From: Mumia sp050632745
GTDB taxonomy: Bacteria; Actinomycetota; Actinomycetes; Propionibacteriales; Nocardioidaceae
Length of the DNA: 64,000 nucleotides
Direction: 5' to 3'
NCBI RefSeq assembly: GCF_050632745.1
Contig: NZ_JBODSD010000004.1
Coordinates: 1-64,000 of the forward strand
Shown here in pieces: positions 15,272 through 23,981 of this stretch. The first letter of the stretch is position 1. Each line of letters starts with the position of its first letter. Below the pieces are notes generated by a model that was given only the letters and a program-made list of their open reading frames with translations, did not search any database and was not told the origin of the DNA. The translations under genes and the position numbers were made by a program.

Positions 15272-16204
15272 TCAGCGGGACAACAACCCGTACGTGGCCG
15301 CGAACATCGCCACGAACACGGCCACGCAGATCACCAGCACGAGCACCGTGGAAACCTCCCTGCGCTGACGAGTCGGCTCCTCGTCCACCAAGCGCTCGAG
15401 CGCGTCCGCAAGGTCCGCCGCGGTGGCCGGCCGCTTACTCGGCTCCCAGCTCAGCGACCGCGCCATGAGCCGGTCGAGCGCGACCGGCCGACCCACGGAG
15501 GTTGCGAGAGGCGCCGGCTTGGCGTCGGGGCGGCGGGCCATCACCGCCGCCGCAGTCGGGTCGGCGAACGGAGGGCGCCCGCTGAGCAGGTGGTACGTCA
15601 CCGCCGCCACCGCGTACACGTCGGCACGCGCGTCGAATCCGTCGTTCTGGTGGACCTGCTCGGGCGCCATGTAGAGCGGGGTGCCGGTGGTGACGGTGAG
15701 ACCCGAAGCCTCCGCGAGGACTTTGGCGCTCCCCAGGTCCGAGACCAGGAGGCGTGGCGGCGTCGTACGGTCGTCGACGAGCAGGTTGCTCGGCTTGACG
15801 TCACGGTGCACGATCCCCGCCTCGTGCAGCACGTGGAGTGCACGCGCCGCCTCGACCCCGTACGCGAGGGACTCCCCCGCGCTCAGCGTGCCCGTCCGGT
15901 CGGCGAGCGTGCCGCCGGGGACGTACTCCATCACGAAGTACGGCCGGCCGTCGTCGCTGACGCCGACGTCGAACACCCGGACCACGCGTGGATCATCGAC
16001 CCGTCGCAGCAACCTCGCCTCGGCGAGGAAGCGCTCGCGCACGTCGGCGTTGTGCGTCCAGTTGTCGGCGAGGACCTTGACGGCGACGTCCGCGTCGAGA
16101 TCACGATCCTCACCGAGCCAGACGGTGGCGAAAGCGCCGGACCCGAGGACACGCACCAGGCGGTAGCGCCCGAGCACCTTCATGGGGACAAGATAGTGGG
16201 CCAT
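15272..16204 (-). CDS. Ser/Thr protein kinase with C-terminal membrane anchor
   Basis: A 310-residue Hanks-type kinase. Blocks in order: glycine loop LGSGAFATVWLG, lysine in VAVKVLADN, catalytic loop HRDVKPSNLL, DLG in place of DFG (LVSDLGSAKV), and APEQVHQNDGFDARADVYAV. A single hydrophobic helix (STVLVLVICVAVFVAMFAAT) ends the protein with no extracellular sensor domain. The start at 16204 (MAHYLVPMKVLGRY) has GGGGGAG in front; MKVLGRY at 16183 is an alternative. Its start codon overlaps the start codon of the divergent sigma factor by two bases, so the two promoters lie inside each other's coding regions. It may phosphorylate that sigma factor. Confidence 0.88.
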   Translation of the reverse strand: MAHYLVPMKVLGRYRLVRVLGSGAFATVWLGEDRDLDADVAVKVLADNWTHNADVRERFLAEARLLRRVDDPRVVRVFDVGVSDDGRPYFVMEYVPGGTLADRTGTLSAGESLAYGVEAARALHVLHEAGIVHRDVKPSNLLVDDRTTPPRLLVSDLGSAKVLAEASGLTVTTGTPLYMAPEQVHQNDGFDARADVYAVAAVTYHLLSGRPPFADPTAAAVMARRPDAKPAPLATSVGRPVALDRLMARSLSWEPSKRPATAADLADALERLVDEEPTRQRREVSTVLVLVICVAVFVAMFAATYGLLSR

Positions 16205-16760
16205 GAGCTCCCCCTCGTCGCGCGAGATGCCGCCCGACCTGGTCGCACGCGCACGCTCGGGCGACCCCGAAGCGCTCGAGGACCTGCTGACGATCGTCCG
16301 GCCCGCGGTCGTACGACGCTGCTCGCGGTTCCTCCCCCACACCGAGGACGCCGAGGACGCAGCGCAGGACGCTCTCGTCGCGATCGCCCAGAACATCGGG
16401 AGCTACCGCGGCACCGGCTCGTTCGAGGGCTGGGTGACCGTGATCGCGTCCAACAGCGCACGCATGACGTATCGCCGTCTGCGCCGCCGCGCTGCGGACA
16501 GTGGCGTGCCGGACCTTCCCGAGACCGCTGACCCGCGGACGACGAGCGTCATCGCGGGGACACGCCTCGACCTCATGGAGGCGCTCGACCGCCTGGAGCA
16601 GAGCAAGCCTCAGGTCGTCGAGCCGTTCGTGCTGCGCGACCTCGGCTCACTGCCGTACGGCGAGATCGCCGAGATCACGGGCACCTCGGTCGGCACCGTA
16701 CGCGACCGCATCCACACGGCCCGTACCTTCATGCGGGCCGCCCTCCGGGCAACGTCGTGA
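16203..16760 (+). CDS. ECF-type RNA polymerase sigma factor
   Basis: A 185-residue sigma-70 family protein with region 2 (LVARARSGDPEALEDLLTIV, TEDAEDAAQDALVAIAQNIG, GSFEGWVTVIASNSARMTYR) and region 4 (SLPYGEIAEITGTSVGTVRD followed by RIHTARTFMR). No anti-sigma gene adjoins it; instead a membrane-anchored Ser/Thr kinase is divergent. In some ECF groups kinases replace anti-sigma factors, but those usually lack the DAED motif in region 2.2, which is present here. ATG at 16203 was kept although its ribosome site is weak; ATG at 16227 is possible. The small secreted protein at 16855 follows on the same strand. Confidence 0.85.
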   Translation: MSSPSSREMPPDLVARARSGDPEALEDLLTIVRPAVVRRCSRFLPHTEDAEDAAQDALVAIAQNIGSYRGTGSFEGWVTVIASNSARMTYRRLRRRAADSGVPDLPETADPRTTSVIAGTRLDLMEALDRLEQSKPQVVEPFVLRDLGSLPYGEIAEITGTSVGTVRDRIHTARTFMRAALRATS

Positions 16761-16854
16761 CCTCTTCCGTCCTGCGCGCCAACACTTCGGCCGGTCCGCG
16801 CATCAGAGGGAGTGAACGGGCGCACGAGGTGCCCCAGCAGCAGGAGGAACGAGC

Positions 16855-17568
16855 ATGAGGCTCGACCACGCAGTCATCGCAGCCGTCACCGCGGTCATCA
16901 CCGGCGTCGGCGGGGCGGTCGCCGTCGCGCAGATCAGCGACGAGACCACGCCGAGGAGCAAGCCACCGGCCAGCACCGCACCGTCCTCGGCCCCCACCGC
17001 GACCACCGCGCCGTCGACCTCCCCCACCGCCACCGCGCCGTCAACCTCCGCAACCCCCGGTGACGACGCGCTCGACGACGAGAACCTGATCGGCGAGGCC
17101 GTCTACTTCGACATCACAGGGCACCACGTCAAGCGCCCGAAGCAGGTCCCGTGGCTGACGCTCGGCCCGTGCACGGGCGACCTCGAGATGGGCGACGTCG
17201 TCGGTGACGACGTGACGCGACTCGACGGCAGGCTGGCTGGCGAGGGTGGCCGGCACGTGATCGAGCAGCTCGCGGAGACGAGCACGCCGAACCTCGCGTC
17301 CCAGGCGGCCGACGCGATCGTGACGCTCGTCCAGCAGTGCGACGCCATCCAGGGCGGCGACTTCGGGTACGGCGACCCGGTCCTCGTGTCCTCCGAGCCG
17401 CACCACATGATCTGGTACTTCCCGGCATTCGACTCCGACCAGGCCGCGGGCGGCTACGTCGTGTTCACCACCGGCGCGCGCGTCGGTGTGGTCGAGGTCA
17501 ACGACGCAGTCGACGAGGACGCGGTCAGGCAGCTCGCCCAGCAGGCGGCACGCATCGCCGGGGCGTAG
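16855..17568 (+). CDS. Secreted or membrane-anchored protein, Thr/Pro/Ser-rich linker
   Basis: A 237-residue protein with an N-terminal hydrophobic helix (AVIAAVTAVITGVGGAVAVA) acting as signal or anchor. A linker of about 45 residues rich in T, P, S and A (SAPTATTAPSTSPTATAPST) follows, then a globular domain of about 165 residues with two cysteines (LGPCTGDLEMG and VQQCDAIQGG). AGGAGGAACGAGC precedes the ATG. The sigma factor ends 94 bases upstream on the same strand, so this may be its target or a partner of the kinase. I know no family for the domain. Confidence 0.75.
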   Translation: MRLDHAVIAAVTAVITGVGGAVAVAQISDETTPRSKPPASTAPSSAPTATTAPSTSPTATAPSTSATPGDDALDDENLIGEAVYFDITGHHVKRPKQVPWLTLGPCTGDLEMGDVVGDDVTRLDGRLAGEGGRHVIEQLAETSTPNLASQAADAIVTLVQQCDAIQGGDFGYGDPVLVSSEPHHMIWYFPAFDSDQAAGGYVVFTTGARVGVVEVNDAVDEDAVRQLAQQAARIAGA

Positions 17569-17716
17569 GCGGGCTCGAGGCGCGGCTCCGCAACAGCGGT
17601 TCCCCCAAAGATTCTCTGCCCGTTTAATTTCAGATAACAACAGCAGTGTGACCCGTTTCACCCTACGGTTCGATCATCCGCTTTTCCTCCCCTCAAGAAA
17701 AAGGATGGAAGACCCG

Positions 17717-20700
17717 ATGCAGAGATCCTCACCCCTGCGAAGGAAGGTCACGGCCGTCGGCCTCGCGCTGGCAGTCCCGAGCCTCATCGCAGCCATGGCG
17801 GCGAGCCCGGCGGCATTCGCCGAGCCGTCCGACACCGCGCCCGAGACCACTGTCACCCTCGAGCGCCTGCCTGACGAGGTGCCCTCCGTCGTGGAGTTCA
17901 CCGTTCCCGGAGTCGACGAGCTCGATCAGCTCGTCGCGACGGGCGTCGACCTCGACCACGGCGTGGAGCAGAGCGCAGACGGCCTCAGCGTCCACGCCGT
18001 CGTCACACCCAACGAGGTGAAGGCGCTGAAGAAGGCCGGCTTCGCCCCCGGCGAGACCCTGTACACGCAGGACGACACCGAGAAGGCGCTCGCCGAGCGC
18101 GATGCGACCGTCGCGGCCGCCGTCCAGGCCAACGAGGAGTTCGCGGACGACGCGACCGATCCCGATGTCTCCGACGTCAAGATCACGCGCGCGCAGTACT
18201 TCACCTCGTTCGGGGTGCCGGTCCTCTCGGTCGAGGCCCGCTACGCCAACGGCCAGACGGAGACGGCGGCGCTGACCGTCGAGCGCGACAGCGGTCCGGG
18301 CACGGAGTTCGGCAGCGGCGGTACGCAGAGCATCACCCGGTTCGTCGACTCGGGCGTGTACCTGTACCACCGCGGAGCGAGCCCGACGAGTGGCGCGCAG
18401 GCCGTCACCACCCGGCCGGACCGGGTCCGCGTCGTCAGCCCCAGCGGCGACGTGGCGATCGCCAAGGTCCAGGACTGGCTGCCGACCGGCGACGAGAACG
18501 ACCCGTTCAAGGGTGAGGGCTACCAGGAGGACTTCATCCGGTCCTACATGGACCCGACCGACCTGTACGACCGGATCAAGCAGCTCGCCAAGCAGTTCCC
18601 GGACCTCGCCGAGATCGTCGAGCTGCCGTACCAGACGAACGGCTACCGTCGCCTCGCGCAGGCCGTCATCCCGGCCGGCACGAGCACGGCTGACAACGCA
18701 CGGCGGATCGCGATCGACTCCAAGGCGTACGGGTCCGAGGGCGGCAACGGCATCACGGTGACGGTCGTGCACCCGACCGCGGCCGACCAGGCGTTGACGA
18801 TCAGCGTCGCCGACAAGGCGATCACCGTCTCGTCCGCGACCGACTCCGCGGGCGCGGCCACCAGCACGGCTGCTCAGGTCGTCGCCGCGCTGAACGCCGA
18901 CGCCGCAGCGAGCGCCCTGGTCAACGCGTACACCTACCGCGGCAACGCGGGCGACGGCGTCGTCCCGGCGACGGCGGCGACCACGCTGACCGACGGCCTG
19001 CAGGCGCCGGCGAAGGTCACGCGCGGGCCGCAGCAGGTCTACGCGATCAAGATCGGCAAGCACCGCGACGGCTCCAAGCCGGGCGTGTTCTTCTACGCCC
19101 AGGAGCACGCGCGCGAGTGGGTGCCGCCGCTGGTGACGCTGGAGACCGCCGAGCGGCTGCTGCGCAACTACGCGCTGCACCCGGCCACCAAGGATCTCGT
19201 CGACAACCTCGAGATCTGGGTCCTCCCGTCGGTCAACCCCGACGGTGGCCACTACTCGTTCTACGACTTCGCGTCGCAGCGCAAGAACATGGCCAACCAC
19301 TGCCCGCTGACCGGGAGCGCCGACGCGAACTCCCGCACCTCGTGGGGTGTCGACGTCAACCGCAACTACGACGAGTACAGCCTGTTCGACGGCTACTCCG
19401 GCGCCAGCGACAGCTGCACGAGCGGCACCTACGCTGGTCCGGCCGAGCTCAGCGAGCCGGAGTCGCGCAACGTCGACTGGGTCGTCGCGAACAACCCGAA
19501 CATCAAGTGGTCGATGAACGTCCACAGCTCGGGCAACTACTTCATGTGGTCGCCGGCGGCGTACAAGGCCGACGGCCGCGTCACCGCTCCGGAGCCCACC
19601 ATGGAGCAGGAGGAGAAGTTCCAGTACTCCTCGTCGCGCATCCTGACCGCGATCAAGCGCTACCGCGGTCTGACGGTGACCCCGGCGCGCACGGGCCGCG
19701 TCGTGGACACGCTGTACTCCGCGGCGGGCAACTCCGGCGACATGCTCTGGTACAAGTACGGCCTGTACGCGTGGGACTTCGAGGTCGGTACGACCTTCCA
19801 GCCGCCCTTCGAAGCCACGACGCCGACCGGCGCCGGGGCACACCAGGAGGCGATGGAGTTCGCGAACGGCCTGGTCGAGATGGCGCGCCTCGCGCGTGAG
19901 CACGACCTCGACGACGTCACCCCGGTCTCCGAGATCAAGGTCAGCCCGAGCTCGGTCGAGGGCAAGGTCAACGTCGAGTTCAGCACCAACGAGCCGGCCG
20001 CGATCTACTACACGACCGACGGCACGGTGCCCAACCTGAGCTCGACGGTCTACGGCTTCGCCGGTCTGCGCGACAGCGGCGAGCGCATCAAGGTCGACGA
20101 GGGCGCGGAGGTCCGCTGGATCGCGGTCGACAGCCGCGGCAACGTGGAGCGCCACTTCGTGCCGGGCACCGACGGCAACTACCGGAGCTGGATCGCGACG
20201 GTCGGGTACGAGCCGCCGCTGCCGGCGTCGGCGACCTCGGTGACGCTCGACAAGAGCACGGTCGTCGCGGGCCAGACCGGGGTCACGGCCTCGGTCCAGG
20301 TCACGGCACCAGGCCCCGGCGACCAGCCGAAGCCGACCGGTGTCGTCACCGTGTACGTCGACGGTGAGGCCTCCGGGTCGGCGGAGATCGACGACCAGGG
20401 GCGTGCGGCTGTCGCGCTGCCGGCGATCGCGACGGCGGGCAACCACCTGGTGACAGCCACGTACGGAGGCAGCGCCGAGCTGGCCGGGAGCACGTCGCAG
20501 CCCGTCGCCCTCAAGGTGACGGCAGCCCCCGGCGTACCGACGGCAGCGGTGTCGCTCGCGGTGAAGCCGACCAGCATCGCGGCCGGCGCGTCCGGCGCGG
20601 TCGCCTCGGTCGGGGTCACCGTGACGAAGGACGGCGCGGCGTCCGCAGGCTCGGGCAAGGTCGACGTGCTGGTGGACGGCCGCAAGGTCGGCACCGCGGC

Positions 20701-21121
20701 GCTCGACAAGCAGGGCCGTGCGAACGTCAGGCTCGCGGCGTTCGCGACGGCGGGCACCAAGGTCGTCACCGCCCGTTACCAGGGCTCGGGCGGCGTCGGC
20801 GCGGTCACCTCGGCGCCGGTGGTCCTCAAGGTCACCAAGGCCAAGGCCAGCGTCGCGGTCAAGGTGACGCCCAAGAAGGTCACGACCAAGAAGCGCGCCA
20901 AGGTCGCCATCACGGTGACGGCCAAGGGTGTGAACGCGAACGGTACGGCGCTGGTGAAGGTCGGCTCGCGGACCTTCGCGGTCAAGGTCAACGCCAACGG
21001 CAAGGCGTCGGTGAAGCTGCCGCGCCTGTCGAAGGGCACCAAGAAGGTGACGGTGACCTACCTCGGCAACGACAACGTGCTGTCGGTCAAGAAGGTGGTG
21101 ACGATCAAGGTCCGGAGGTGA
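17717..21121 (+). CDS. Secreted M14 zinc carboxypeptidase with insertion and Ig-like repeats
   Basis: An 1134-residue exported protein. A signal peptide ends near AAFAEPS (residue 36), followed by a long propeptide. The M14 domain starts near residue 270. Zinc ligands are H464 and E467 (AQEHAREW) and H603 (NVHSSGNYF); DVNRNY carries the substrate arginine and E689 (AWDFEVGT) is the catalytic glutamate. The domain is split by about 100 residues (326-428, GNGITVTVVHPTAADQALTI onward), a beta-rich insertion. After it come a chitobiase-C-like module (STNEPAAIYYTTDGTVPN) and three bacterial Ig-like repeats, the last very lysine-rich. I preferred ATG 17717 over 17705 for ribosome-site spacing (GGAAG five bases upstream). 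A good terminator follows at 21146. Confidence 0.88.
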   Translation: MQRSSPLRRKVTAVGLALAVPSLIAAMAASPAAFAEPSDTAPETTVTLERLPDEVPSVVEFTVPGVDELDQLVATGVDLDHGVEQSADGLSVHAVVTPNEVKALKKAGFAPGETLYTQDDTEKALAERDATVAAAVQANEEFADDATDPDVSDVKITRAQYFTSFGVPVLSVEARYANGQTETAALTVERDSGPGTEFGSGGTQSITRFVDSGVYLYHRGASPTSGAQAVTTRPDRVRVVSPSGDVAIAKVQDWLPTGDENDPFKGEGYQEDFIRSYMDPTDLYDRIKQLAKQFPDLAEIVELPYQTNGYRRLAQAVIPAGTSTADNARRIAIDSKAYGSEGGNGITVTVVHPTAADQALTISVADKAITVSSATDSAGAATSTAAQVVAALNADAAASALVNAYTYRGNAGDGVVPATAATTLTDGLQAPAKVTRGPQQVYAIKIGKHRDGSKPGVFFYAQEHAREWVPPLVTLETAERLLRNYALHPATKDLVDNLEIWVLPSVNPDGGHYSFYDFASQRKNMANHCPLTGSADANSRTSWGVDVNRNYDEYSLFDGYSGASDSCTSGTYAGPAELSEPESRNVDWVVANNPNIKWSMNVHSSGNYFMWSPAAYKADGRVTAPEPTMEQEEKFQYSSSRILTAIKRYRGLTVTPARTGRVVDTLYSAAGNSGDMLWYKYGLYAWDFEVGTTFQPPFEATTPTGAGAHQEAMEFANGLVEMARLAREHDLDDVTPVSEIKVSPSSVEGKVNVEFSTNEPAAIYYTTDGTVPNLSSTVYGFAGLRDSGERIKVDEGAEVRWIAVDSRGNVERHFVPGTDGNYRSWIATVGYEPPLPASATSVTLDKSTVVAGQTGVTASVQVTAPGPGDQPKPTGVVTVYVDGEASGSAEIDDQGRAAVALPAIATAGNHLVTATYGGSAELAGSTSQPVALKVTAAPGVPTAAVSLAVKPTSIAAGASGAVASVGVTVTKDGAASAGSGKVDVLVDGRKVGTAALDKQGRANVRLAAFATAGTKVVTARYQGSGGVGAVTSAPVVLKVTKAKASVAVKVTPKKVTTKKRAKVAITVTAKGVNANGTALVKVGSRTFAVKVNANGKASVKLPRLSKGTKKVTVTYLGNDNVLSVKKVVTIKVRR

Positions 21122-21145
21122 CTCCGGTGATCGCGTAGGTACGGT

Positions 21146-21179
21146 GAGGGGCCGGCTGCCGGGAGGCGGTCGGCCCCTC
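21146..21179 (+). terminator. Terminator of the M14 peptidase gene
   Basis: GAGGGGCCG (21146-21154) pairs perfectly with CGGCCCCTC (21171-21179), 25 bases after the peptidase stop. Confidence 0.65.
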
Positions 21180-21204
21180 GTCGCGTCGTGGCGACGGCAG
21201 GCCC

Positions 21205-21630
21205 CTAGGCGTTCGTGTCCCGAACGGCGATCCCCTCGGCCCGCCACGCCTGCAGCAACCGCGCATCGTCAGACGCGGCCACGAGGCTTGCGTCGCCGAT
21301 CGCGAGAGCCGCTGCGCAGTGCGTCGCGTCATAGCCCCGGAGCCCGTGGGCGACGGCGAGCCTGGACGCCTCGGACATGAGCGCCGGGTCGAGCTCGATG
21401 ACATTCACCTCGGACCACAAGGAGTCGAGCACGGCTCGACCCTCCTTGAGACCGTTCTCGGAGACGCGGCCCATCCGGCATCCCTGCGCCATCGCGGCGA
21501 CGGCCTCGATGTACGCCAATCGCGTTGCCGCGACGTCGTCCGCGGCGTCCCAGACCTCACCGCACGCCTCCGAAGAGGGTTCCGCAACGAGAAGCGGGAC
21601 CAGCGCGGAGGTGTCGACGTACAGGATCAC
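21205..21630 (-). CDS. vapC: PIN-domain toxin (VapC-type)
   Basis: A 141-residue PIN nuclease. The first acidic residue is in ILYVDTSALVPLL, a central acidic position is in AYIEAVAAMA, and the C-terminal acidic patch includes LRGYDATHCAAAL and LVAASDDARLL. VapC toxins cleave tRNA or rRNA and are held inactive by the cognate antitoxin. Its GTG start overlaps the antitoxin stop as GTGA, so translation is coupled. A longer frame upstream only overlaps the antitoxin gene and was discarded. Confidence 0.88.
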   Translation of the reverse strand: MILYVDTSALVPLLVAEPSSEACGEVWDAADDVAATRLAYIEAVAAMAQGCRMGRVSENGLKEGRAVLDSLWSEVNVIELDPALMSEASRLAVAHGLRGYDATHCAAALAIGDASLVAASDDARLLQAWRAEGIAVRDTNA

Positions 21631-21881
21631 CTGCGCTGCTCGTCGACGAGATCGCTCACCGTCCCGCTCGCCTTGATCGGAGCGCGACGTCGTCCCTTCC
21701 TCCGGGCCGCCGGCGTGACTTTGCCCTCGGCCACGAGCTGCTCGAGCTTGGTCGGCGCGCCGACGGGGATGATCCTCGCGACCGGCCGTCCATGGTCGGT
21801 CACCGTGATCGTGCGCCCCTCCCGCACGCTGGCCAGGTGCTTGCTCAAGCCATCGCGAAGCTCGCGGATGCCCACGTCCAT
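21627..21881 (-). CDS. Phd/YefM-family antitoxin
   Basis: An 84-residue protein opening MDVGIRELRDGLSKHLASVR and continuing with TITVTDHGRPVARIIPV, the Phd/YefM DNA-binding fold. The basic C-terminus (RRKGRRRAPIK) would contact the toxin. GGAGGACG precedes the ATG. It is the first gene of the pair. A perfect 10-base inverted repeat lies in its promoter, as expected for autoregulation by the toxin-antitoxin complex. Confidence 0.88.
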   Translation of the reverse strand: MDVGIRELRDGLSKHLASVREGRTITVTDHGRPVARIIPVGAPTKLEQLVAEGKVTPAARRKGRRRAPIKASGTVSDLVDEQRR

Positions 21882-21894
21882 GGTCGTCCTCCAA

Positions 21895-21928
21895 TGTGGC
21901 GCTAATGGCAACCCACTATAGCGCCACA
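21895..21928 (-). promoter_or_regulatory. Toxin-antitoxin operator and -10 box
   Basis: TGTGGCGCTA (21895-21904) and TAGCGCCACA (21919-21928) are perfect inverted repeats 14 bases apart. On the minus strand TATAGT (21920-21915) overlaps one arm and looks like a strong -10, so complex binding would block transcription. Confidence 0.7.
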
Positions 21929-21991
21929 CGCTGAGACGACCGTGTGAAGCCAACAATGATGTGCGACTTGCCTTCGGTGTGTGCCGCACAG

Positions 21992-21997
21992 TATCGT
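21992..21997 (+). promoter_or_regulatory. Leaderless -10 box of the PadR operon
   Basis: TATCGT, then seven bases, then the ATG at 22005; no Shine-Dalgarno is present. Confidence 0.45.
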
Positions 21998-22004
21998 GCG
22001 AGGC

Positions 22005-22343
22005 ATGGACGACGAACTGGTGAAGCAGCACGTGCAAGAGCTGCGCCGCGGCACCGTCGTGCTCGCGTGCTTGGTGTCGTTGCGCGACCCCGGCTACGGC
22101 TACGGCCTTCTCGAGTCGCTCGACGAGGCCGGCATCGCGGTCGACGCGAACACGCTCTACCCGCTGCTGCGCCGCCTCGAGAAGCAGGGCGTGCTCACCA
22201 GCGAGTGGAACACCGACGAGGCGCGGCCGCGGAAGTTCTACCGCACCAGCGCGGACGGCGAGCGGCTCGCCGAAGCGCTCGTCGCCGAATGGCACGACAT
22301 CGACACCGCGCTCACGCGCTTCATCACCGGAGGGACCCGATGA
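22005..22343 (+). CDS. PadR-family regulator
   Basis: A 112-residue winged-helix protein: VVLACLVSLRDPGYGYGLLE, DANTLYPLLRRLEKQGVLTS, RPRKFYRTSADGERL. These are the PadR hallmarks. ATG 22005 was chosen over an in-frame upstream ATG at 21981, because TATCGT seven bases before it fits leaderless transcription. Its stop overlaps the next gene's start (ATGA). PadR genes of this type are usually cotranscribed with a membrane protein whose expression they control, and the downstream gene fits that pattern. Confidence 0.9.
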   Translation: MDDELVKQHVQELRRGTVVLACLVSLRDPGYGYGLLESLDEAGIAVDANTLYPLLRRLEKQGVLTSEWNTDEARPRKFYRTSADGERLAEALVAEWHDIDTALTRFITGGTR

Positions 22344-23272
22344 CCGCCACACTGACCGACCGCTACGTCCGTGCCGCCACCCGGTGGCTCCCGGGCGGGT
22401 CGCGGCGCGACGTCGAGGCCGAGCTGCGCGAGCGCATCGCCGACACGCTCGCTGCGCGGGGCGACTCCCCCGCCGCCGAGCGCGAGGTCCTGGAGGAGAT
22501 GGGCGATCCGCTGCTCGTCGCGGTCGAGTACACCGGACGCGAGCCACGCCTGATCGGGCCTCGCCTCTTCATGCCGTGGCTTCGGCTGCTCCTGCTCCTC
22601 CTCGCGATCGTCCCGCCGCTCGCCGCCGCGGGCCACCTCATCGGCGCCCTCACCGACGACGAGGCGATCGCCCCGTCGCTGCTCGGGGCGGTCGGGGTGG
22701 CTGTCGGGGCCGCGATCCAGGTGGCGTTCTGGGTCACCGCGGTCTTCGCAGTGTTGGACTGGACCGGCGCTCTCGAGAACGAGGAGGTCGAGCCGTGGAG
22801 CGTGGACAAGCTCCCCGCCGCCAGCAGGCCCGGCCAGTCGTTCGGTGACACGATCGCGACCGTCGCCTTCCTTGCCGTGATGGCGGGCCTGCTGGTCTGG
22901 CAGCAGATCGCGTCACCTATCAGCTCCGACGGCGAGAGCATCCCGGTGCTCGACCCCGCGCTCTGGTCGTGGTGGGTCCCGGCCGTGCTGGCGCTGCTGG
23001 CGATCGAGGTCGGCTTCACCCTGTGGGTCTACCGCACCGGATGGTCGTGGACTGCCGCCGCGGTCAACGCCGCGATCGCGGTCGCCTTCGCCGCACTGAC
23101 GCTCCCGGCCCTGGCCGCCGGCGACTTCCTCAACCCCGAGCTCGTCACCTCGCTCGAGTGGGACGCCTCGACGGTCGACACTGTGCTGCAGTGGATCACC
23201 GTCGGCGTCGTGCTCGTCACCGCCTGGGAGATCATCGACGACGGGTTGAAGGCGCGGCGGGCGGTGGAGTGA
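22340..23272 (+). CDS. PadR-coupled membrane protein (HAAS-like N-terminus)
   Basis: A 310-residue protein. Residues 1-65 are a soluble helical domain (RYVRAATRWLPGGSRRDVEA, LEEMGDPLLVAVEYTGREP) like the HAAS signalling module that accompanies PadR regulators. Seven or so hydrophobic segments follow (LLLLLLAIVPPLAAAGHLIG, IATVAFLAVMAGLLVWQQI, WWVPAVLALLAIEVGFTLWV and others). Start codon overlaps the PadR stop by four bases. The transported or sensed molecule is unknown. Confidence 0.8.
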   Translation: MTATLTDRYVRAATRWLPGGSRRDVEAELRERIADTLAARGDSPAAEREVLEEMGDPLLVAVEYTGREPRLIGPRLFMPWLRLLLLLLAIVPPLAAAGHLIGALTDDEAIAPSLLGAVGVAVGAAIQVAFWVTAVFAVLDWTGALENEEVEPWSVDKLPAASRPGQSFGDTIATVAFLAVMAGLLVWQQIASPISSDGESIPVLDPALWSWWVPAVLALLAIEVGFTLWVYRTGWSWTAAAVNAAIAVAFAALTLPALAAGDFLNPELVTSLEWDASTVDTVLQWITVGVVLVTAWEIIDDGLKARRAVE

Positions 23273-23292
23273 GGCGTGGACGACCGGTCCGC

Positions 23293-23298
23293 TAGTGT
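23293..23298 (+). promoter_or_regulatory. Leaderless -10 box of the lipoprotein gene
   Basis: TAGTGT, six bases, then the GTG at 23305. Confidence 0.4.
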
Positions 23299-23304
23299 CG
23301 CCGC

Positions 23305-23976
23305 GTGGTGAATTGGCGACACAGCGGCAGGGTCCGCGTTCTTCTCCCCCTCACGGTCCTGACCGCGCTCCTCGCCGGATGCGGCGGCGGCGCATCCGAC
23401 GCGCAGTCGACGTTGACCGAGGACCAGCTCGAGCAGGTGCTGGTGACGCTGGACGACCTCCCGGAAGGCTTCGTCGAGTCGGCGGGAAGCACCGACGGTG
23501 ACGGCAGCGCACGCGCCAGCCTCAACGACGCCGAGTGCCTCGCGGGGCTGGACCTCGGCGACGCAGACGAGGCTGCGACGGCGGAGGTCAGCTTCGACCG
23601 GGTCGGCCTCCTCACCATCACGAGCACGGCAACCTCGTACGCGGACGACGTCGCCACGGCGTTCGACGAGACGCGCGACGCGATCGCGTCGTGCTCGGAG
23701 GTCGAGGTCAGCGCCGACAACGGGTCCGGCTTCAAGGGGACCCTCGACTCCGACGACACGGCGGCGTCGGACGACGTCGACGCTCAGATCAACGTCCGCC
23801 TCACCGGGACGCAGCAGCCGACCGGTCAACCGGTGGAGATCACGTTCGGGCTCGCTCGGATCGGCAACGACGTCGTGTCCGTCAGCGCCGAGGGTCTCGG
23901 CGGTCCGTCGGGCGAGTCGTTCCAGGAGCTGATGCGCGCGACGACCGATCGCCTCGCCGACGCGCACACGGGCTGA
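23305..23976 (+). CDS. Secreted lipoprotein of unknown function
   Basis: A 223-residue lipoprotein. The lipobox is LTALLAGCGGG with the modified cysteine near residue 26. The mature part is acidic, with a DDLPEGFVESAG segment and two further cysteines (DAECLAG, IASCSEVE) that may pair. Proteins of this plan are common in Actinobacteria as sensor-like or PknH-like lipoproteins, but I cannot assign this one. GTG start 23305 follows a TAGTGT box by six bases. A small PH-like membrane protein follows five bases after its stop and is probably cotranscribed. Confidence 0.75.
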   Translation: MVNWRHSGRVRVLLPLTVLTALLAGCGGGASDAQSTLTEDQLEQVLVTLDDLPEGFVESAGSTDGDGSARASLNDAECLAGLDLGDADEAATAEVSFDRVGLLTITSTATSYADDVATAFDETRDAIASCSEVEVSADNGSGFKGTLDSDDTAASDDVDAQINVRLTGTQQPTGQPVEITFGLARIGNDVVSVSAEGLGGPSGESFQELMRATTDRLADAHTG

Positions 23977-23981
23977 CCTCG

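Noticed and set aside
17729..21247. A 1172-residue minus-strand open frame
   Set aside because: It lies opposite the M14 carboxypeptidase, whose zinc motifs, signal peptide and repeats are unambiguous. The frame has no domain.
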